Positions 41,699 to 51,904 are shown, numbered from the stretch's first letter. The stretch: DNA of 64,000 nucleotides from Allacma fusca (GCA_947179485.1 OX359249.1:53827402-53891401); one strand, 5' to 3'. The notes: a model not told the origin generated them from the sequence alone. Made by a program: numbers and translations.

Positions 41699-43489
41699 TT
41701 AAACCGGAGGCCGGGCAGACAGTTGGGTGGATAAGTTGTTGGCAACAATTGGAGGGTAACGGGTATCAGATATGGAGGGACGTGACTGATTGATGAAATA
41801 GGCGCTGGGATTCATTCGTGTGTCCCTACGATTTTGCTGGTGATATTTGTAATAACAGTTGAGACCGTATATGATCAAACTAAACCCGAGGAGGGTAGAA
41901 AGACATGTACTGGAGAGGGTAAAAATTCGTAGAAGCACTTGAGAGTCGCCTTCGCCAACGCCAATTTCCATCTCGGGAAGCGGGACAACAGGTTATAGTG
42001 GTTCCGGAGCCATTTGTTGTACATGAACAGGAGGAGAATCAGTGGTCGTCATAGTTACTGTCTGGCCAGGCTCTTCCTTGGGGTGCTGTTTGGAGAGAAA
42101 AGAACGATGTATCTATTTATCAAGAGGTTTAAAGGTATCGTCATTTATATCGTCATTCGTAACCATGGGGGAATTTATTATTGCCTGAATGTTCGGGAGT
42201 GAAGGAGGTTCAGGTGTAATAGAGTTTGACTTCTCAGGGGAAGGGGCTTGAGGAAAAGTATTGGAACGTGAGGGAATAAAGTCCAAAATTTTACTAATAA
42301 TAGGAGGTGCCGCCATAAGAGTGGCACCAGCGGCCATAACTTTAACTGCATTATTTTTCTTGGCCAAGACGGTTGGCACAAGAAATATTAAAGTTGGCGT
42401 TACCGCTTTGGGCGACTGAAGGAAGTGATTGAATGCTTACAGGCCGTTGAACGGGAACCATTTTGTGCATGGAGTTGGTTCGAGCTGTATTGAGTTTTGC
42501 ACCTGCGCTCGTCATTTTGGAAAGATTGGGGAGGCTTCCCCAAATTCCCAAGGGTGCAGATTCACAGGCGAAGATAAAGAGGAAGAGCATGATGATCAGG
42601 GTTGAAAAATTGATGGAACTTCCACGAATTCTCTTTGGTCGTTCAGGACGAGTTCCGGGTAGAGACGTTGAAGATGATTCGGAGGAGTAAGTTGTATAAT
42701 TTCGGACTTGATTTCGGGGACTAGTGGATCCATCGCCATCCCAGTCATCGGTGTCCATAGCTGCAGCGGCTTGGCAAAGTTCGTGCCACTCGTTAAAAGA
42801 GTCGTCATGGGGGACAAGGAGTTAGAGTTGGAAGAGGCCTGGATAGACTGGCCGTCGGTGTAACTTCCGGAGAGCTCACTGTTGGAGGTGAAGGTATAGG
42901 TGTTATGCAGTGATGAGGCGGAAAACAGTGGGTTCGGAATGTGTAGTGGACCAGATGGCGGAACCATCAGTAGTAATTGTTGCATTGTCACGGATGGGGG
43001 CTGAGGAGGAGCGTTCTTCTTCACCCACTTGGAATGGCGGGTTTGGGTCGCACATGTGTTGGCTGACTCCAACCAAGCACGGGAGATTTGCTCGAACCGT
43101 ATTTGAGGGTCGATTGAAATCACTGGTGTCTCGGATGCAAAGTGAGGTGGGGCGCCGCGGAGTTGAATTAATGTATCTTTCCACAGGCGGGTCCGTTGTA
43201 TTGCCGCTTGAAATTTGGTTTCACTCAACTGGTCTAGAAGGGAAGTAATTTGGTCCGGCAAAACAATTCCGACAGCCACATGGCGGAAGGTCCTCTTGAG
43301 TATAGGAATGGAGGAGTCGGAGCAGTTGATTTCGTTACCATGTGCGTCGGCATCTTTGAATGGAAAAATTTGCTCTGTACATTCTGACACTGGGCAACAA
43401 ACTAGGGTGTCGGGATTGCCAGGTAGACAAACTTTCAGTATTTCGTTCCAGGGGTTGTCCGATAGTCGAATCGCACCGTTGATTGCCAA
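41699..43489 (-). pseudogene. env-position gene remnant with C-terminal membrane segment
   Basis: Three pieces in two frames follow integrase. The first (42596-43489, with open frame continuing upstream) is a cysteine-containing segment, with CLPGNPDTLVCC near its start, and a Ser/Thr-rich second half. The second (42351-42758, another frame) has a basic RPERPKRIRG run followed by a hydrophobic stretch TLIIMLFLFIFA. The third (42113-42379, back in the first frame) is proline-rich. After a stop, the last piece (41699-41971) has one hydrophobic span, TLLGFSLIIYGL, then a basic tail with YYKYHQQNRR, as expected for a membrane anchor and cytoplasmic end. By position this matches the third gene of errantivirus-like elements. 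I do not recognise the protein family, and no fusion-peptide motif was identified. The env call is therefore mainly positional. Confidence 0.45.
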
Positions 43490-43597
43490 TGTCGTGGGAT
43501 ATTGGACAATGCCTGGTACATAAGGGTACGCAGGTGGGTGCTGGGGAGAGGTGACACTTAATAGTAGGTCTGAGCTTAGTAGAGGGAAAGGTCAAAA

Positions 43598-44180
43598 CTA
43601 AACAGCAATATTATTTTTATCTATACATGTAATTGTATGCGGTCCAACCCAACGACCAAGAAGTTTGTCTGACAAACCGATTTTTCGCTGACGGAGATAA
43701 AATCGAACGTGGAAACCAACTTTAAAATCTAGTGGCTGATACATAGCGTCAAATCTTTCTTTAGCTTTTATTGAGCCTTCTTGAGATAATTCGTGAATTA
43801 ATTGAGAAATACGTTGGTGTATAATTTTGACCTGAGAAGCGCTGAGCTGAGTCATTTGTAATAATGTATTGGGAATGGAGTTCAGCAGAGGGGCTGTTGG
43901 GGTCGAAAAAGGCTTGGAAAGGGGAAATTTTTGTAACTGAATGCTCCGATGTATTATACGCAGTAATTACATATGGAACAAATATGTCCCAATCTAACTG
44001 ATTGTCCGAGAAAAATTTGCTAAATATAATGGCGAGAGTCTGGTTGAGTCTCTTAACAATTCCGTGGGAACGAGGGTGAAAGGGCATGCTAACATTATGG
44101 GTGATATTAAATCTTTTTAATAATTCCTGCAGAGTTGCAGATTTAAACTCCTCAGCTCCGTCCGAAATTAAAGTAGACAT
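43598..44180 (-). pseudogene. pol: Retroelement integrase core and C-terminal domain, catalytic Glu lost
   Basis: Integrase inserts element cDNA into host DNA with a D-D-E active site. LISDGAEEF gives the second aspartate with its usual context, and MPFHPRSHGIVKRLNQTL is the block that holds the glutamate, but E is replaced by K (codon AAG at 44052-44054; GAG expected). A first-aspartate context, YSDLFTKW, lies upstream near 44290 in a broken frame. After a frameshift near 43761-43855 the C-terminal domain follows, with KVGFHVRFYL and KLLGRWVGPHTI, the GPY/F-like module of Ty3/gypsy integrases. The enzyme cannot be active. The protein continues directly into the env-position region on the left. 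Confidence 0.88.
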
Positions 44181-44399
44181 GCCTGGAAAGGTTAAAATAA
44201 AAGTTTCTATATATGCATGGCTATATGAGCGGCTTCACGATTAGGAAGGCGGGAAGTATGTACCCATTTTGTAAATAAATCAGAGTACGAGTTAATATTT
44301 ATTACCACGAGGAGTCTCACGGAAGGGGCCTAATAAACACATGGCGTACGTGCTCCCTGGGATTTCATGGGGAAGTTCTTAAGACTGTCCGTACGTAAT

Positions 44400-45046
44400 T
44401 TAGTTAGGTGCTGGCGACTTTGGCATTCAGGGCATTGAATACAATGTTTAAATGTGTCTGAAGTAATTGATCTCCATCAATAAACGTGCCAAAGTTCGTT
44501 GAAAATTCAAATGACCACCAAGGGAATGATTTTGAGTTTTGTAAAACAATGGGAATCATTGCTTTAGGAATAACGAGTTTAGGATTGCGGGGATTGAACT
44601 GGATTAAATAAATGCCGTCATTATTAGGAATAAGTTTAGAGCGCTTTTTCTGTAATAATTTATTTAAAGTATGGTCAATGGACTGAGCATGCTTTAAATG
44701 TTCAGGGTTAATCAGAGGAATAGCTGGGAGCCAGGGAAGAGCTGGACATTGTGTGGAGGCGGATAATCCTGGAACCAGGAACTGCTAGATTGCTAGCATC
44801 CGTGTATAATATGCACGGGAGAGTAGCGTCATAATTTCTAAGAACTGGAGCTGCGCATAGCGCATTTTTGAGGGTCAAGAATGCCTTATCACATTCAGGA
44901 CTCCAATGATAAAGAGAGTGTTTCTGCAATAAGTTTTGTAGGGGAGAAGAAATTTGAGCATAGCTCGAAATAAATCTGCGATAGTAACCTATGGCGCACA
45001 AAAATTTACGTAGTGTTTGTAAATTATTAAGCTTGGGCTGCTGCAT
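44400..45046 (-). pseudogene. pol: RT thumb, RNase H remnant and integrase zinc region
   Basis: The right part continues RT: LRKFLCAIGYYRRFI and the connection YHWSPECDKAFLTLKNAL are standard Ty3/gypsy motifs. RNase H starts with ILYTDAS, the first catalytic aspartate, but within a few residues the reading frame shifts and the sequence goes straight to a linker-like region containing KKRSKLIPNNDGIYLI. Roughly 100 residues of RNase H, including its other acidic residues, are absent; this is a deletion and not just a frameshift. Further left, in shifted frames, GGHLNFQRTLARLL and CIQCPECQSRQ match the HHCC zinc-binding module of integrase. The deletion size is my estimate against the usual family length. 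Confidence 0.65.
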
Positions 45047-45151
45047 AATGGCAGCTACTTTGGCTGACTCTGTGGAGAGTCCCCTTTGTGATTAAAAAAA
45101 ATCAAAAATGACATGTTCCTGCATACCAAGGAAACACTTTTTGGCGTTCAT

Positions 45152-45994
45152 TCAAAAATTAACTTTCGACAAGGCTATAAAAACTAGTTCAATGGCTACT
45201 AAGAGAGAGGGAAAATCTTTACTACATGGAATAATGTCATCTATATAAGACACAGTGTGTGTATAACGCAACGAGCCGAGAGAGCGAGTTGCGAGTCTTT
45301 GAAAATAGGCAGGGGCGTTTTTCAATCCAAAACAAACTCGTACGTACATACAAATACCAAATTCAGTAACAATAGCGGTTAAATGTTGGTCTTCAGGGTG
45401 TATGAGGGCTTGATAATAACCGCTAAATAAATCTAAAGAGGAAAAATACGCGGCATTTCGCAATTGAAAGAGATAGTCATCAATCCTAGGGAGAGGGAAA
45501 ATTGCATCCACTGTGATTTTATTTAATTTTTGAAAATCACAAACAAGTCGCCATTTCTCAAGTTTTTGACGAACTAAAAATACGGAAGTTGCATAACTGG
45601 AAGCCTCGCAAGGTACAATTATGCCTGCTTGGATTAGTTTATCAAGTTCTTGCTTTAAAATCTCACACTCCGTAGTGCTCAAACGATAAGGCTTCACCTG
45701 AACTGGAGTGTCAGAGTTTAAACGTATTCTCATGGGAGGGAGAGTACAAACTTAAAGATCAAATATAGTCCAGGCAAATAAATAAGAATATTTATTTAAA
45801 AGGGATAAAATGGCGGCGCGTTCAGCAGGCTGTATTTTGGGGTTGATATTCAAGGACTGGACTTGTTCAGGTGTAAAAGGAGTTGGATGGGGAGAAATTA
45901 CTGGTGCAGTATTTAAATTTAGTGTGAAATCATAACGTTGAGTGAGGCCTATGTATGTCAGTGGTAGGTACACACATCTGGTGGTGCGGGGCAA
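45152..45994 (-). pseudogene. pol: Retroelement reverse transcriptase, Ty3/gypsy type
   Basis: A single frame with one in-frame TAA (45752-45754) carries the linker LLNKYSYLFAW and then the RT domain. RT motifs in order: ELDKLIQAGII, WRLVCDFQKLNK, FPLPRIDDYLFQL, SSLDLFSGY (motif A aspartate), CFGLKNAPAYFQRL (motif B), and YIDDII at 45236-45247 with both catalytic aspartates. This arrangement is diagnostic of Ty3/gypsy RT, where the box is usually YLDDI or YVDDI. After VNF a stop at 45149-45151 and a second stop after a T-run near 45080 interrupt the thumb, which resumes in the same frame at 45046. The polymerase active site is therefore intact although the frame is not. It is flanked by protease on the right and by the RNase H remnant on the left. 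Confidence 0.93.
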
Positions 45995-46403
45995 TTTGGA
46001 GAGTAAAAAGTGACTTTATAGGAGTGGAGCAGCCACACTCAGATGAGCAGGTGGCTGAGTATGCGTGTTTACGAAAGTAATGACGCACATGTTTGTTGTA
46101 TAGTGCGTTGGAGTTCAAATGTATACGGAAGTCAAACTGTGTAATAAACTTGCACCCAAGAATGAGCGGAGAAGTGAGAGTTTCAAGGACATGGGCTTGA
46201 GTTGTGTTAAAGTTGTTATCAAGCTGGAAAGTCAAGGAGGTTATATGGGACGTTGGAATGCGTGCTTTGTCTTTGGTGACAACAAATCTTTGTGGACAAG
46301 GAGTGATGACTGCATTAGAGGGGACATAATTTATTTGTATTAAATTGTGAGAAGCACTGGTATTAATTAAGACATCAGTGGACACGTCGTCAAAATAACA
46401 CAT
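45930..46403 (-). pseudogene. Retroelement aspartic protease, catalytic triplet lost
   Basis: This 157-codon frame opens the pol region. VLINTSASHNLI sits where retropepsins have the catalytic D-T/S-G-A: the aspartate is asparagine (codon 46362-46364) and the glycine is serine (codon 46356-46358). About 60 residues later ILGCKFITQFDFRI matches the hydrophobic ILG region that closes the retropepsin fold. Retropepsins act as dimers, each giving one Asp, so this form should be inactive. The frame continues past the protease, then loses phase near 45960-45990, where the next frame carries on as the pre-RT linker. It lies 36 bp downstream of the gag remnant in the element's direction. Protease identity is well supported by the ILG motif and by its place before RT. 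Confidence 0.75.
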
Positions 46404-46438
46404 AATGTAGGTGCAAAATGATGAGAAAGGGGATACGA

Positions 46439-47973
46439 TTATTGTGGGTAAGTTATGGAGGTATATTGCAGATTGGCAAAATGGTTCTGTTGGGGTTGCT
46501 TGTTTTGGGGCGAATTGGGATTGAATGTAATCTCCAATCGCTTGACATGAGGGTCGTTCCGTCGATTGTTGCCAATGTTCTGCGTATTGTTGCGGAAGCC
46601 GTTGTTGTTTCCGCGGAAATTGTTGTTCCGAAAGTTCGGTCGGGGACCCTGGCCACGTTGGTTGGGCCCCCTCTGTTGGTTTATTATCTTATTGCAATTA
46701 TAGCATTGCATGCCTTTGTGAGGGTTCTGGGGTTGTCCTCTGTTGTTAGGATTATTGTTATTATTACGAGGGACGTGTTGGGAGAGGGGATTGTTATTTG
46801 CTTGTTGACCTCTTGTTGTTATTATTATTGTGAAAATTTCCGCGGCCATTGCCACGACCACGTCCACGGCCGGGGGCAAAAGCAAAATTAGCTTCGGCAT
46901 TAGGCGCATCAGATAAAGCAAGTTTTTGGATTGTATCTTCCAAAGACTTGACTTTTGCAGCCATATCTGAGGAGGCTATAGAACTGTCAGCAAATTCACG
47001 CTGGTCGAAAAATCTAACTAGGGCAGCTATGCCAGTAAAAGGAAAACCAGCAACAGCGGTTTTAAATTTGTGGAGTAAACCTCCTAATCCCCAAGCAACA
47101 CGATCAGCATGGGTCATAGTTCAGTCAAAACTTGTGCAGATACTATCAATATCGTACAAACTTTTTGCACATGACTCCGTGTACTTTTGTTTTTGGATTA
47201 ATTGGTTGATGTAAACATTACGGGGTTTGGCTTCACGATTACGATGGGCCGTGTAAAATGTGTTGTACTGCTTATGGTTGGAGCGGCGAGGGCTAGTTGG
47301 GTTTGGAACCATTGAAAGGGGTCACGAGCCAATAAATTAGGTGTATTTCCTTGAAGTGTGGGCCAGTCCCATTGGTACATAGCGACCACACGTTGAACGT
47401 CAATAAGAAAATCATGCACATCATGAGAAGCAGGATCAAATTGTTTAATATTTTTAAAATCTACAAGAGAGTGGATTGGGGCAGTATTTACTGTATCATT
47501 GACGAGGTTGGCTCCAGCCATGTTGAAAACTTTGACTTTCCGGATAATCTTGGAAGGGTTGAGACGATAATAATTTTGTCGTTTACGAGCTTTAATTATC
47601 TGTCGTTTTAAAGAAGGAACTACTCGAGTGGTGGGGGTGGTTAGCGAGAATACTGTTAATGGTGGGGGTATGGGTGCGTTTGGAGAAGTAAATGGCGGTG
47701 GGTTCGGAGACTTGGGTGGTGGACTTGGTGACTTAAGTGGGGGGTCGGAGACTGTAGTGGTGGTGTCGAAGGTACCGGGAGGACTGGCTGAGATATAGGT
47801 TGAGGCTTGGCAGGTTTGCTAGTTGTAGGTTTAGATTTCGATTTTGCTTGTTTTAAAACTTTAGCTAATTCTGAAGCGTCTTTTAAATCAGGATCTGAAT
47901 TCTTACGGGCAACTCTGCTAGTAGAGAGTTTAGCAGCGGGTTGAGAAGTAATGGGATTTTTCTTATCGGACAT
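46439..47973 (-). pseudogene. gag: gag-like pseudogene of the retroelement
   Basis: Gag proteins form the particle that packages retroelement RNA. The first piece (47656-47973) begins MSDKKNP and is lysine-, serine- and proline-rich. The second (47198-47521 and its in-frame upstream extension) has a capsid-like stretch with FDPASHDVHDFL and PFQWFQ. The third (46794-47117) has GLLHKFKTAV followed by an RGRGRGNGRG basic run. The last (46439-46921) is rich in asparagine, glycine and arginine and has CYNCNK near its middle, the first half of a zinc knuckle; the His and last Cys of a CCHC motif are missing. The pieces lie in different frames, with a TGA stop near 47121 and frameshifts near 47230 and 46850. 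The gene could not make a full protein. The gag call rests on position, composition and these motifs. Confidence 0.7.
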
Positions 47974-48719
47974 AAATTACAACATAAGTATGTACGTACC
48001 GTGACGTTGGTTCATAATAATGAAACTTAACACTGTGGGTATACTGTATGAAAATCCTCCTGGATGAGGTGGGAACGGTACTGAGCTCCTGGGCTGTTCG
48101 TTGAGTATCCTCAGGGCATCGGTTGGTGAAGTGCTTGAAATTCCGTCTGCCTTCCGTAGCCAGAAAATAATAACCCCGATTATCAATAAAACTTACGAGG
48201 GGTTCTTCGACCGGTCACAGTCAGAACGGGTGGATTCTCTAGAGATTGTCCCGGTTGTGCTGTGCGTAGTTGCAACGTCAAAAATGCAGGAATGTAACCT
48301 CTGCGTAGCCAAGATTGTAATTCTCAAAAATTCTCACAAAACATGACACGTTATTCAAACTTGTCTGAGAATACAATTAACGCTTAACAAATAAATCGAT
48401 TGTTTCCCAAGGGGAGTGATAATTGAGAGTAATTCGGGATCATTGCCGGGGTGAGATGAGATTGACAATGAGTTTAAATGGGCCACCATAAAAGTGTAGG
48501 TTATGGACATGCTATTTAAGCCTTACTCATGGATTATTTACTTATCATTTTATTGTGAAATAATGACTAAAACTGTGAATCGTAAGTAATTGGAAATCGT
48601 GCTGATTGAAGGAATGATAATGAATAAACAATCGGATGGAGTTTTACATTAATCCAAAGACTAATTGGTTTTATTTAAAACAGAAATCAAAAGGAAATGA
48701 AGATTGAACTACAATTTTA
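47974..48719. other. Untranslated retroelement leader or intergenic DNA
   Basis: No protein-coding signal is convincing here. The region lies upstream of gag in the element's direction and would be its 5' leader if the element begins near 49024. Its right part (about 48420-48719) is AT-rich. Confidence 0.4.
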
Positions 48720-49024
48720 TGTTACAGGAATGACTCTCAGTTATTCACTGAAGAGTCTGGAAGAATCTTAACTTAACAAGTTGCTACTGGAGCCGATTTT
48801 TACAATCTTAAGTCTAGACGTTACATCTTAATGGATGTAACCGGGCATTGACTCTTGTCGGATGTAGCCGTGTAGAAGTGCTTACTCTGCACCTTTATAA
48901 AAAATGTATTTAATTGCTTCTTAAATTAGAATTGACTTAACCTGGGGTTGTGTGTCTTCACAACTTAATCATTTACTCTTGTGAGTGCTTAACTAATTTG
49001 TGTAAATCCTATACATACCTAACA
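48720..49024 (-). repeat. Candidate LTR (305 bp) with TGTTA/TAACA ends
   Basis: The segment begins TGTTACAGG and ends CCTAACA on the plus strand, so its termini are a 5-bp inverted repeat of the LTR type. Read on the minus strand, the direction of the retroelement, it contains a TATA-like TTTATAAAGG near 48895. It could be the 5' LTR of the neighbouring element or an unrelated solo LTR. No primer-binding site starting TGG follows it closely, no target duplication flanks it, and no second copy is seen on the left side of the element. Confidence 0.3.
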
Positions 49025-49218
49025 ATATATTGACATTACTTGCTTTCAGGGTTGTTTTTTTGAAAAAAATCAAAAAAATGGATTTTTTGATTTAAATCAA
49101 CATTATCTGATTTTAATTCAGAATTCTTTCGTACGATTGTATCACCGTACACATTTTTGGATTTTAATTGTCTTAATAATATTGTACACTGTTAGTACCA
49201 ATGAAACTTGACCAATTG
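49024..49218. repeat. Truncated duplicate of the 51480 hAT MITE with its left flank
   Basis: About 195 bp match 51457-51676 closely, including roughly 15 bp of flank, the CTTGCTTT target-site sequence (49039-49046) and the left MITE end beginning CAGGGTTGTT at 49047. The match stops after GACCAATTG at 49218, so the right half of the MITE is missing. Because the non-element flank is shared, this is a copy by segmental duplication and not an independent insertion. Confidence 0.8.
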
Positions 49219-49975
49219 GTAACAAATGTCGAGAGAAAATTGCAAAAGCAAGCCAACTAATATGAATACAAAGCTTGCTGCAGATCAATCCCAAATATCG
49301 AAAGTGTTTTTTTGAGTTTTGTCTTTGAATTCAAACGCTGTGTAGGACAAATACATTTGGATTTTTATTGCTTTAGTATACATATTGACGGGATGGTCGA
49401 AACTGTCGTGGCAGAAAAATTATTCGCAATTTGGGAATGTTCAGTTTAAACAAATGTGGATATCTGTCGGCACAAAATTCTAACATTTAAATTGTGCCAC
49501 TTTCAAAACAGTACTCATTAAGAAAGATTGCATGTTGGGATGTTTTTGAAAATTCTGGTTTATTTTCGGGTTGGGATCATTTTGGGACTTGAGTATTGTC
49601 CATGTGCTATTTCGGGACGGGATCGAGATGCATATTTTTGTCCCTGGAATTCGGAACAAGGCAGAATCTTCTGTGGGACAAAACAAGAATCCCCGGCAGA
49701 AGCTCTAGTAATATATAATATTTCAAAACTCACAAATTGTAGGTTATTCTCAAATTTTCAAATAATTTTTAGCAATAGTATGTAGGCTGAATATTCGAGG
49801 AAATAATTCTGCAATTTATGTATGCGCAGAATAATCAGCATGTAAATACAGAAAAAATGTAGGTACCTAAGCTTAGAAACGTAGGTATATGGGTATTCCA
49901 AAGCGCTGAATAAAAACCCCTCCTAGATTTTGTTTCGCGTATATTTTGTTTTACTTTTGTTTACTTGCTGCATAG
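49219..49975. other. Intergenic DNA, nothing recognised
   Basis: No gene, RNA or terminal repeat could be supported between the truncated MITE duplicate and the MITE at 49976. Open frames of up to 85 codons here show no recognisable motif. Confidence 0.5.
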
Positions 49976-50740
49976 CAAAGGTGTCCGCCTATCCCACATA
50001 TAGGCCTATTTGTAGGCTATTTATAGGGTGCAAGGATTTTACTGAATAGGCTTATAGGCAAAATAGGGTGCAAGAATATACACTTGAACCCTAGCCTACA
50101 AAATAGGTAGGCTCAGCCGTCAGGAAATTACTCGCATATATGTATAAGCTACTGAAGCACAGAATTTTTAATTTATGGCATATGGGACGGGTAACATAAA
50201 AATTAAAGAATAATCTTCCATTTTTGCAGATCGTATGTTTTATGGTGTGTACCATGAGTGAAAATTTTGTGCCATTTCGCCTTGATCTTCGCTGAAACCT
50301 CACGGAAATTAAGTTCGAAATATTCGATAAAGTAGAAAAACTGTGAACATTATAAAACTTCGGCACGTTTTCCAGAGCAAACCAAGCCGAGATCGACAAA
50401 CTGGTTTGATTATAGAAACTTCGGCCGAGGTGGCTAAACTCAAACTATTTTATTTTAATCCCATTGACTTGAGGCAGGGGTTTTAATTAAAACCACAGAA
50501 TGCCCTTAAGTAACCTGTCGCTAACGAAAAGTATATAACATGTAGGAAGAGTGTAAAAAACATTGAGCTTATTTGTTAATAAAATGTAGGCTTATATGTA
50601 GGCCTGGTGTTCCCCATATAGAAAGGATATAGGATAGGCTGATCTATTCGGCAGTTTAAAAGTAGGCATATATGTAGGCTCGGTCCCAATATTAAATATA
50701 GGAAGGATATAGGGTAGGCTGAGTCATTTGGACATCTTTG
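49976..50740. mobile_element. hAT-type MITE, 765 bp, CAAAGGTGTCC ends, 8-bp TSD
   Basis: The element begins CAAAGGTGTCC and ends GGACATCTTTG, an inverted repeat with one mismatch. It is flanked on both sides by the exact 8-bp duplication CTGCATAG (49968-49975 and 50741-50748); 8-bp duplications are characteristic of hAT transposons. Both subterminal regions are rich in short words around TATAGG, TAGGC and GTAGGC. No transposase-like frame is present, so it would depend on a partner element. It belongs with the nested element at 54864-55736, which has the same ends and vocabulary. Confidence 0.9.
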
Positions 50741-50748
50741 CTGCATAG

Positions 50749-51062
50749 TGCAAACGATTTCAATTCGTTTGCAGTAACGCTAGTAAGTCTTGATACCCCC
50801 CGGAATAACTTGTTATCGTAAAAAGTTAATTTAACATGAGAATCAGTGTGTAAATTTATTGTCTAAAATCGTAAATAAAAATTTCGAAATAGGAGACTAT
50901 CTTCAAAACTATTACTCTGTCATCTCGGGTGTAGGAGAGTACAAATCTAGGGGATGTATGTAGACTGAAATGTAGGCTGTATGTAAGTCTAAAAGTATGG
51001 ATGATTTAAAATTTAAAGTAAGCAAATATTTTGTTCAGCTTTATTGGTACATTAATTTGTTG
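50749..51062. other. Intergenic DNA, nothing recognised
   Basis: No gene or repeat could be supported between the hAT MITE and the diverged satellite island. Confidence 0.5.
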
Positions 51063-51390
51063 CAAAGTGCATTGCATTTTAGTATTTTGATTTTTTTCCA
51101 GAATGCATTGCATTTTGGTATTTTGATTTTTTTCCTGAATGCATTACATTTTGGTATTTTAATTTTTTTCCAGAATGCATTCTATTCGGTATTTTGATTT
51201 TTTTTCCAGAATGTATTGCATTTTGGTATTTTAATTTTTTCCAGAAAGCATTGCCTGTAGTATTTTTTTTCAGAATACATTCTACTTGCTATTTTGATTT
51301 TTTCCAGAAAGCATTGCCTGTAGTATTTTTTTTCCAGAATACATTCTATTTGGTATTTTGATTTTTTGCAAAATGCATGTTATTTGGTAT
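51063..51390. repeat. Small diverged tandem repeat resembling the 38-bp satellite
   Basis: About nine degenerate units of 33-38 bp follow one another in the same orientation as the main array. A typical unit reads CCAGAATGCATTGCATTTTG followed by GTATTTTGATTTTTTT. It keeps the order CCA-AATGCATT-GCATTTT-GG-TATTT-TTT seen in the satellite, including the AATGCATT palindrome, but has lost ATTTAAAT. Units are much more different from each other than those of the main array. Common origin with the satellite is my inference from this shared order. Confidence 0.6.
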
Positions 51391-51479
51391 TGTTTATGAC
51401 TTTAAATGAATAATAAAACACTTATTGTGGATAATTTTCATAACCATTAATTATTTAATATATTGAAATTACTTGCTTT

Positions 51480-51904
51480 CAGGGTTGTTGATTTTTTTCA
51501 AAAAAATCAAAAAATCGGATTTTTTTGATTTAAATCGGATTTTTTTGATTTAAATCAACATTTTCTGATTTTAATTCAGAATTCTATCGTGCGATTGTAT
51601 CACCGTACAAATTTTTGGATTTTAATTGTCTTAATAATATTGTACACTGTTAGTACCAATGAAACTTGACCAATTGTATGTAACTTTTATTGCACCGCGA
51701 CAGCTTATCCAGAAATCCAAAAGCAACATACTCAAATTGTACTGAAAATGACCAAATGTAATTTGGTCTCATGTTCAAAATTCATAAAAAAGCACAAATG
51801 TCCATTTTACAACGTTTTAAGACGCCAAATTACATTAAACCTAATCGTGAAAGTTGAAGAGTCAATTTTGATTTAAATCAAGTGATTTAAATCCAGCCAC
51901 CCTG
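51480..51904. mobile_element. hAT-type MITE, 425 bp, CAGGGTTG/CCACCCTG ends, 8-bp TSD
   Basis: The element begins CAGGGTTGTTGATTTTTTTC and ends AAATCCAGCCACCCTG, and is flanked by exact CTTGCTTT duplications (51472-51479 and 51905-51912). Both ends carry the short subterminal word GATTTAAATC in repeated or inverted form. A 20-bp segment beginning CGGATTTTTTTG is tandemly duplicated near 51512-51555 and is single in the partial copy at 49024-49218. No coding capacity is seen. Confidence 0.88.

Larger units (their letters stand above)
41499..48000 (-). mobile_element. Degenerate Ty3/gypsy-like retroelement with an env-position gene
   Basis: On the minus strand the order is gag (46439-47973), protease (45930-46403), reverse transcriptase (45152-45994), a remnant of RNase H joined to an integrase zinc region (44400-45046), integrase core and C-terminus (43598-44180), then an env-position frame ending in a membrane segment (41699-43489). 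Protease-RT-RNaseH-IN is the Ty3/gypsy order, and a third gene after integrase is typical of errantivirus-like members. All genes are broken, so the copy is not autonomous. Its left end abuts the satellite after about 200 bp of unidentified DNA at 41499-41698, with no recognisable 3' LTR or polypurine tract. A candidate right-hand LTR is listed separately at 48720-49024. The family assignment is firm; the exact clade is not. Confidence 0.85.

Noticed and set aside
42910-43523. Plus-strand frames opposite the env-position gene
   Set aside because: They overlap the minus-strand frame antisense and show no independent coding motif.
46418-46891. Long plus-strand frame opposite gag
   Set aside because: It is the antisense shadow of the low-complexity gag region and has no recognisable domain.
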